A stretch of 64,000 nucleotides of DNA from Marsupella aquatica (taxonomy: Eukaryota; Marchantiophyta): assembly GCA_973895155.1 (NCBI GenBank), contig OZ316892.1, positions 25,978,001 to 26,042,000 of the forward strand. The letters run 5' to 3'. Positions 60,720 through 64,000 of this stretch are shown here, one piece after another. Under the pieces are notes generated by a model that saw only the letters and a program-made list of their open reading frames with translations, did not search any database and was not told the origin of the DNA. Position numbers and translations under genes: made by a program. How positions within the stretch are numbered: the stretch's first letter is position 1; every line of letters starts with the position of its first letter.

Positions 60720-61390
60720 GTTCCTGGCCTGGGACGTACTGAATTAATGCGTCACGATGCTGCAGAGCGATAGAGGAGACCACAGTGTCAGTTGAGCTCA
60801 AAGACCGAAACAGTATCGCTTGAAATTAATGCATAATATATGCATGAATGACCATGTTAATACTGTCTATCGTGAGGATGCAGACTCCAGATCAGGGTGT
60901 CACACTGGGGTTGCCTACGATTTTCCAGCAATCCCACGAGACACCCACGGACAATGTGGCAACAAACACGTCTTCAGTAATTTGAGCCGAGATCCCAGCG
61001 AGACATATTGCAACGCATACAACTTAATTTCGTGCGTAAGATGAGTAACTGAAAGTAATGTTCAAGGGCATACCAGGCTGGTAAAGGGAGCTCGAAGACT
61101 CCCAGGTAACTTTCAAACGTCAGAAGCTGTGCCCGTATACAACAGATAGTGCAGAAGTTGGTCTTAACAGCAAGGTCGGCTCCAAGACCAAGCTCAGCGC
61201 TGCAAAAAATGGTTGAATTCGAATTGAATCATATAAGCAGGCCTACGTCTTTACTTGCTTATCCTAGCGAAGCTACGAAAGGGTACGTTCTAGGGGCCTT
61301 CCGCATGCCGCAGACACTTTTTAAAGTTCGAGTACTAATTTGCTAGGCACTTCTAATGAATGGACAAAAGCTGAATTTCATCGTTCAGGT
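60720..61390. other. GDSL upstream region
   Basis: This is the promoter side of the GDSL gene (minus strand). No other feature is recognised. Confidence 0.4.
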
Positions 61391-61603
61391 CAGACCTCCT
61401 TCCTGGGCTGTAGAGATCGAGTGAGCTGCAGACACAATCTACACCACCTCTAGCTGAAGTTCAAGATTCAATTCAGACCTCGTCCCTAGCCTGGGCTCTA
61501 CATATATAGAGAGCAAGCTGTCCATACACAATCTGCATGGCCTGGAGCTGAAGTTCAAGGTCCAGCTCAGACATCTTCACTGAGTTTTAGAGAGCGAGCT
61601 GCC
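61391..61603 (+). repeat. Imperfect tandem repeat, about 90 bp, two and a third units
   Basis: Units start at 61391, 61474 and 61568 with CAGACNTC and share CCTGGGCT, AGAGNNNGAGNGAGCTG, ACACAATCT and GCTGAAGTTCAAG. Confidence 0.8.
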
Positions 61604-61643
61604 TAATTATACGACCGGTAGCGAAAAACTCCCATTCGTTGAA

Positions 61644-61880
61644 GTGTTGAGGCTAAAGAGGACTTGAATACTCCAGTACAGTAGTGGTCCAGAGGCTGTC
61701 TGTTTCAAAAGCATGAGAGACCCATAAATTTACGAGGGCATGGAGTAGGCAGCATTTGCGAGTGTTGAGGCTTGAGAGCACTTGAATCTTCCAGTACAGC
61801 AGTGGTCCAGAGCCTGTCTGTTTCAAATACAGGAGGATCGGAGAGACGCAGAAACTTACGAGGGCATGGAGAAGGCAGCC
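61644..61880 (+). repeat. About 118-bp tandem duplication
   Basis: Units 61644-61761 and 61762-61880 both run from GTGTTGAGGCT to GAGGGCATGGAG.AGGCAGC and share CAGTGGTCCAGAG.CTGTCTG. Confidence 0.9.
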
Positions 61881-62609
61881 TGTGACGTCATCGACCCAAC
61901 TCACTGCGAGCATTCAATTCCTCAGTCGGTTTGAAGTTAATTTGTGTCGAACGACAGACAGACAGGGACCAGGACCTTGTTGCAGGCGACCTCCTATCAT
62001 TATTGTATCTTGCAGACGACTCTCCAGAACGCCCTCGTGCATGAGGAGGCATTGTGGGTTCGAGACGAGAGATCGCATACGGCACTGTAACGTATTGCCT
62101 TCTCTAGTTCGCTCAGCTGGGTCTCATGATTGAATCTTATATATAGAGCCCATAACCACATTCAATTCAGCTGAGCTCCACAGCATTCAGGACTCAGGAG
62201 AAGATTTTTTTCTAATTATTCCTCGTACCCCACATATGCACTGGAGAGTACGAGCACGTGAGATCGACAGCGAGAGCGATCGAAATGGAGACGGATATAT
62301 TTGTGACACTGTCTCACCAGAGCGTCTTAAATGAATCAGGTTCTGATCGGGCACTGTCACAAAGTGCTCGGTGATCTGACCTTCGAAAGTGCAAAACTGC
62401 CAATGCTAAAACAGCTGGGGTTGATCGATCGATCGATCTGAGTTGGTAGGGACGAATTGGCTTCTCGGGTCCATACCATTACATTCCTTCTCAGTTGTAC
62501 AGTGACGTAAGGGATGTTCGAGGACACACTGCAATTAATTACGTTGGTCTCTCCCGAAGTGCATAACTGCAATCCTATGGCGTACATGGGTGACGATAGC
62601 AATAAATTA
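61881..62609. other. Intergenic stretch
   Basis: No gene is recognised. There is a GATC run at 62424-62438. Confidence 0.45.
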
Positions 62610-62994
62610 TTTTGAGTAGTTTAGAAGTTCCATGTGGGGATAAAAGTGTTTTTCTGAGGGGGTACCTTGGTGGGTTCTATTATTATTTTGAGTAGACCGT
62701 TAGTAATTTCATGTGGGCATAAATGTCTGCTTTTCTTGGGAGTACCTTGCTGAGAACTTGCATTTAAGTAGGTTAGTACTTTCATGTGGCGAAAAGTGTA
62801 TAATTTTCTACATTGTCTAGGGGTACCTTGGTGAGTGGCATTTAAGGGCGCTAAGTTTCATATGGGGTAAACTGTGTGTAATTACCTACTAGAAGTACCA
62901 TGGTGACTGAGTTGCCCTGAACTGGTTAGTTATTTGTGGGGATATCAGTGTAAGTTTGTAGGGGGTACATTGCATGCCGGAGAGTTGCATTTAT
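62610..62994 (+). repeat. Five degenerate tandem units of about 75-80 bp
   Basis: Units begin near 62610, 62686, 62768, 62846 and 62921. Each has a TTTCATGTGGGG-like block, then GTGT, then a GGGGTACCTTGGTGAG-like block. Divergence between units marks an old array. Confidence 0.8.
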
Positions 62995-64000
62995 TGACTG
63001 GTTTTAGTAGGGAATCACTGAAGTAGCCTAGGCAGCCGGGAGCCCAGTGCCCATGAGTTACTCAGCATTGACAATAATATTATTAGTGATGTTGAGTGTG
63101 GGTGGTGTTGAGCATATGAGTGTGAGACCTGAAAATTGGATTTCAAGGAGTGTGCAAGCTGCCAGGAGAGTGATGGGTTGAATTGGGCGTGAAAAAGGTG
63201 CATTGTGACATGTTTAGGTCCATCTTATAGTTGATTAAGAAACAATGTCAACATAACCCAACAGCCAGGCAAGCTCTCCACTAGATGGGGCACTAGACTA
63301 TCCGCTAGACTAACATTTTTGTAAGCAGACCATGAGAAGGAAAGAATAAGATGTTTAAAGATGGCCCAACCGCCATGCGCAGCATTAAGAAATTAAGTCT
63401 GGATCTCAGAAATAAGATCCCTTACCTTTCCCGCACATTAGTTTAATTTGTGCAGTAGTTTTTGTTCATCACTACAAGTGGTCCTACAAATTTAAATGAA
63501 GGTGCTACATGGGTAAAACTGACGTTACATATTTCCAGTAGTTTGTGGGTTTGACACTTTGGCCTTGTCCTCTTTTGGTTTGGATTTCTTGATTAATATA
63601 TGGTAATTTATTAAATAGTAAACTACACATACCCTTGAGACAAAGAAAGAGAATTTATTACAGGAAGCTTGTAGCTTGAAGGAAATATAAGGGAATCAAT
63701 TCAAAGTTAGTCGTTACTTTGCTTGAATGGCATGTGAAGAAACACCCCACCTACTGAACATAGTTTCAGGCCCTGTTTCAGGCAAGTTTAATTTGACTTA
63801 GTTATTGACATTAACATCATTGTCAACAAAATAATTGCAAGTTACTTAGTTATTATTAAGTACCCAAAGTTGTAAGGGAATTTACTTTACTCATAGTAAG
63901 TGCTAACCTAGCTTAGAATTAAGTCTACTTTACCTTAATTACTTTTCTCATAGTAAGTACAAACCTTAGACTTAACTTTACCTTACCTTACTTTATTCAT
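62995..64000. other. AT-rich end of window with a 48-bp tandem duplication
   Basis: No gene is recognised. Near 63888-63985 a unit with CTCATAGTAAGTNC, AACCT and ACTTTACCTTA occurs twice. Confidence 0.5.

Noticed and set aside
1-64000. CRISPR arrays, operons, prophage or other prokaryotic systems
   Set aside because: The spliced genes and plant transposons show nuclear plant DNA; the tandem arrays have no spacer-repeat alternation with unique spacers.

Overview
The window is land-plant nuclear DNA. Its genes are split by GT-AG introns of about 80 to 1,400 bp. It holds plant-type families (a malectin-like/LRR receptor kinase, an LRB-type BTB protein, a GDSL esterase) and a Ty1/copia element with a typical plant U5. 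Moderate introns, loose gene spacing and many private tandem repeats suggest a bryophyte or lycophyte more than a compact angiosperm, but the species cannot be fixed from the sequence.

Layout. 0-2.3 kb: 3' end of a Ty1/copia element (RT-RNase H, polypurine tract, 3' LTR with an 18-bp minisatellite). 5.5-9.6 kb: a complete 10-exon NEMP (nuclear-envelope membrane protein, DUF2215) gene on +. 9.3-11.1 and 13.0-16.7 kb: two copies of a local duplication that took the last NEMP exon and a DJ-1/PfpI gene. Copy A keeps NEMP intact and has a broken DJ-1; copy B keeps DJ-1 intact and has only a dead NEMP exon, which is interrupted by a 328-bp TRIM retroelement whose LTRs contain a tRNA-like sequence. 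18.3-19.3 kb: tandem repeats. 21.9-24.7 kb: a MAM33/p32 mitochondrial protein gene on +, with three paralogous box C/D snoRNAs in its second intron. 27.5-29.8 kb: IMP dehydrogenase on +, with an (AG)n tract touching its start codon. 30.2-31.9 kb: an inverted pair of degenerate gene-like fragments. 34.0-34.2 kb: a perfect 27-bp inverted repeat. 35.1-41.2 kb: a 13-exon malectin-like/LRR receptor kinase on +. 45.0-47.4 kb: a TMEM97/EXPERA membrane protein on -, with one apparent frameshift. 49.0-51.9 kb: an LRB/POB1-type BTB-BACK protein on -, with two apparent frameshifts near its C-terminus. 52.6-53.6 kb: a large minisatellite with long poly-C runs. 57.2-58.0 kb: LINE and SINE-like debris. 58.6-60.7 kb: a five-exon GDSL esterase/lipase on -. 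60.8-64 kb: several short tandem repeat families and no gene recognised.

The genes are unrelated housekeeping, signalling and membrane functions, as expected for a plant chromosome; there is no operon-like logic. The most unusual structures are the TRIM with pol III-type tRNA boxes inside its LTRs, the intronic snoRNA triplet with two conserved 25S rRNA guides, and the NEMP/DJ-1 duplication with complementary decay. All exon boundaries were placed by eye from splice consensus, frame continuity and family resemblance; no alignment or expression data were available.
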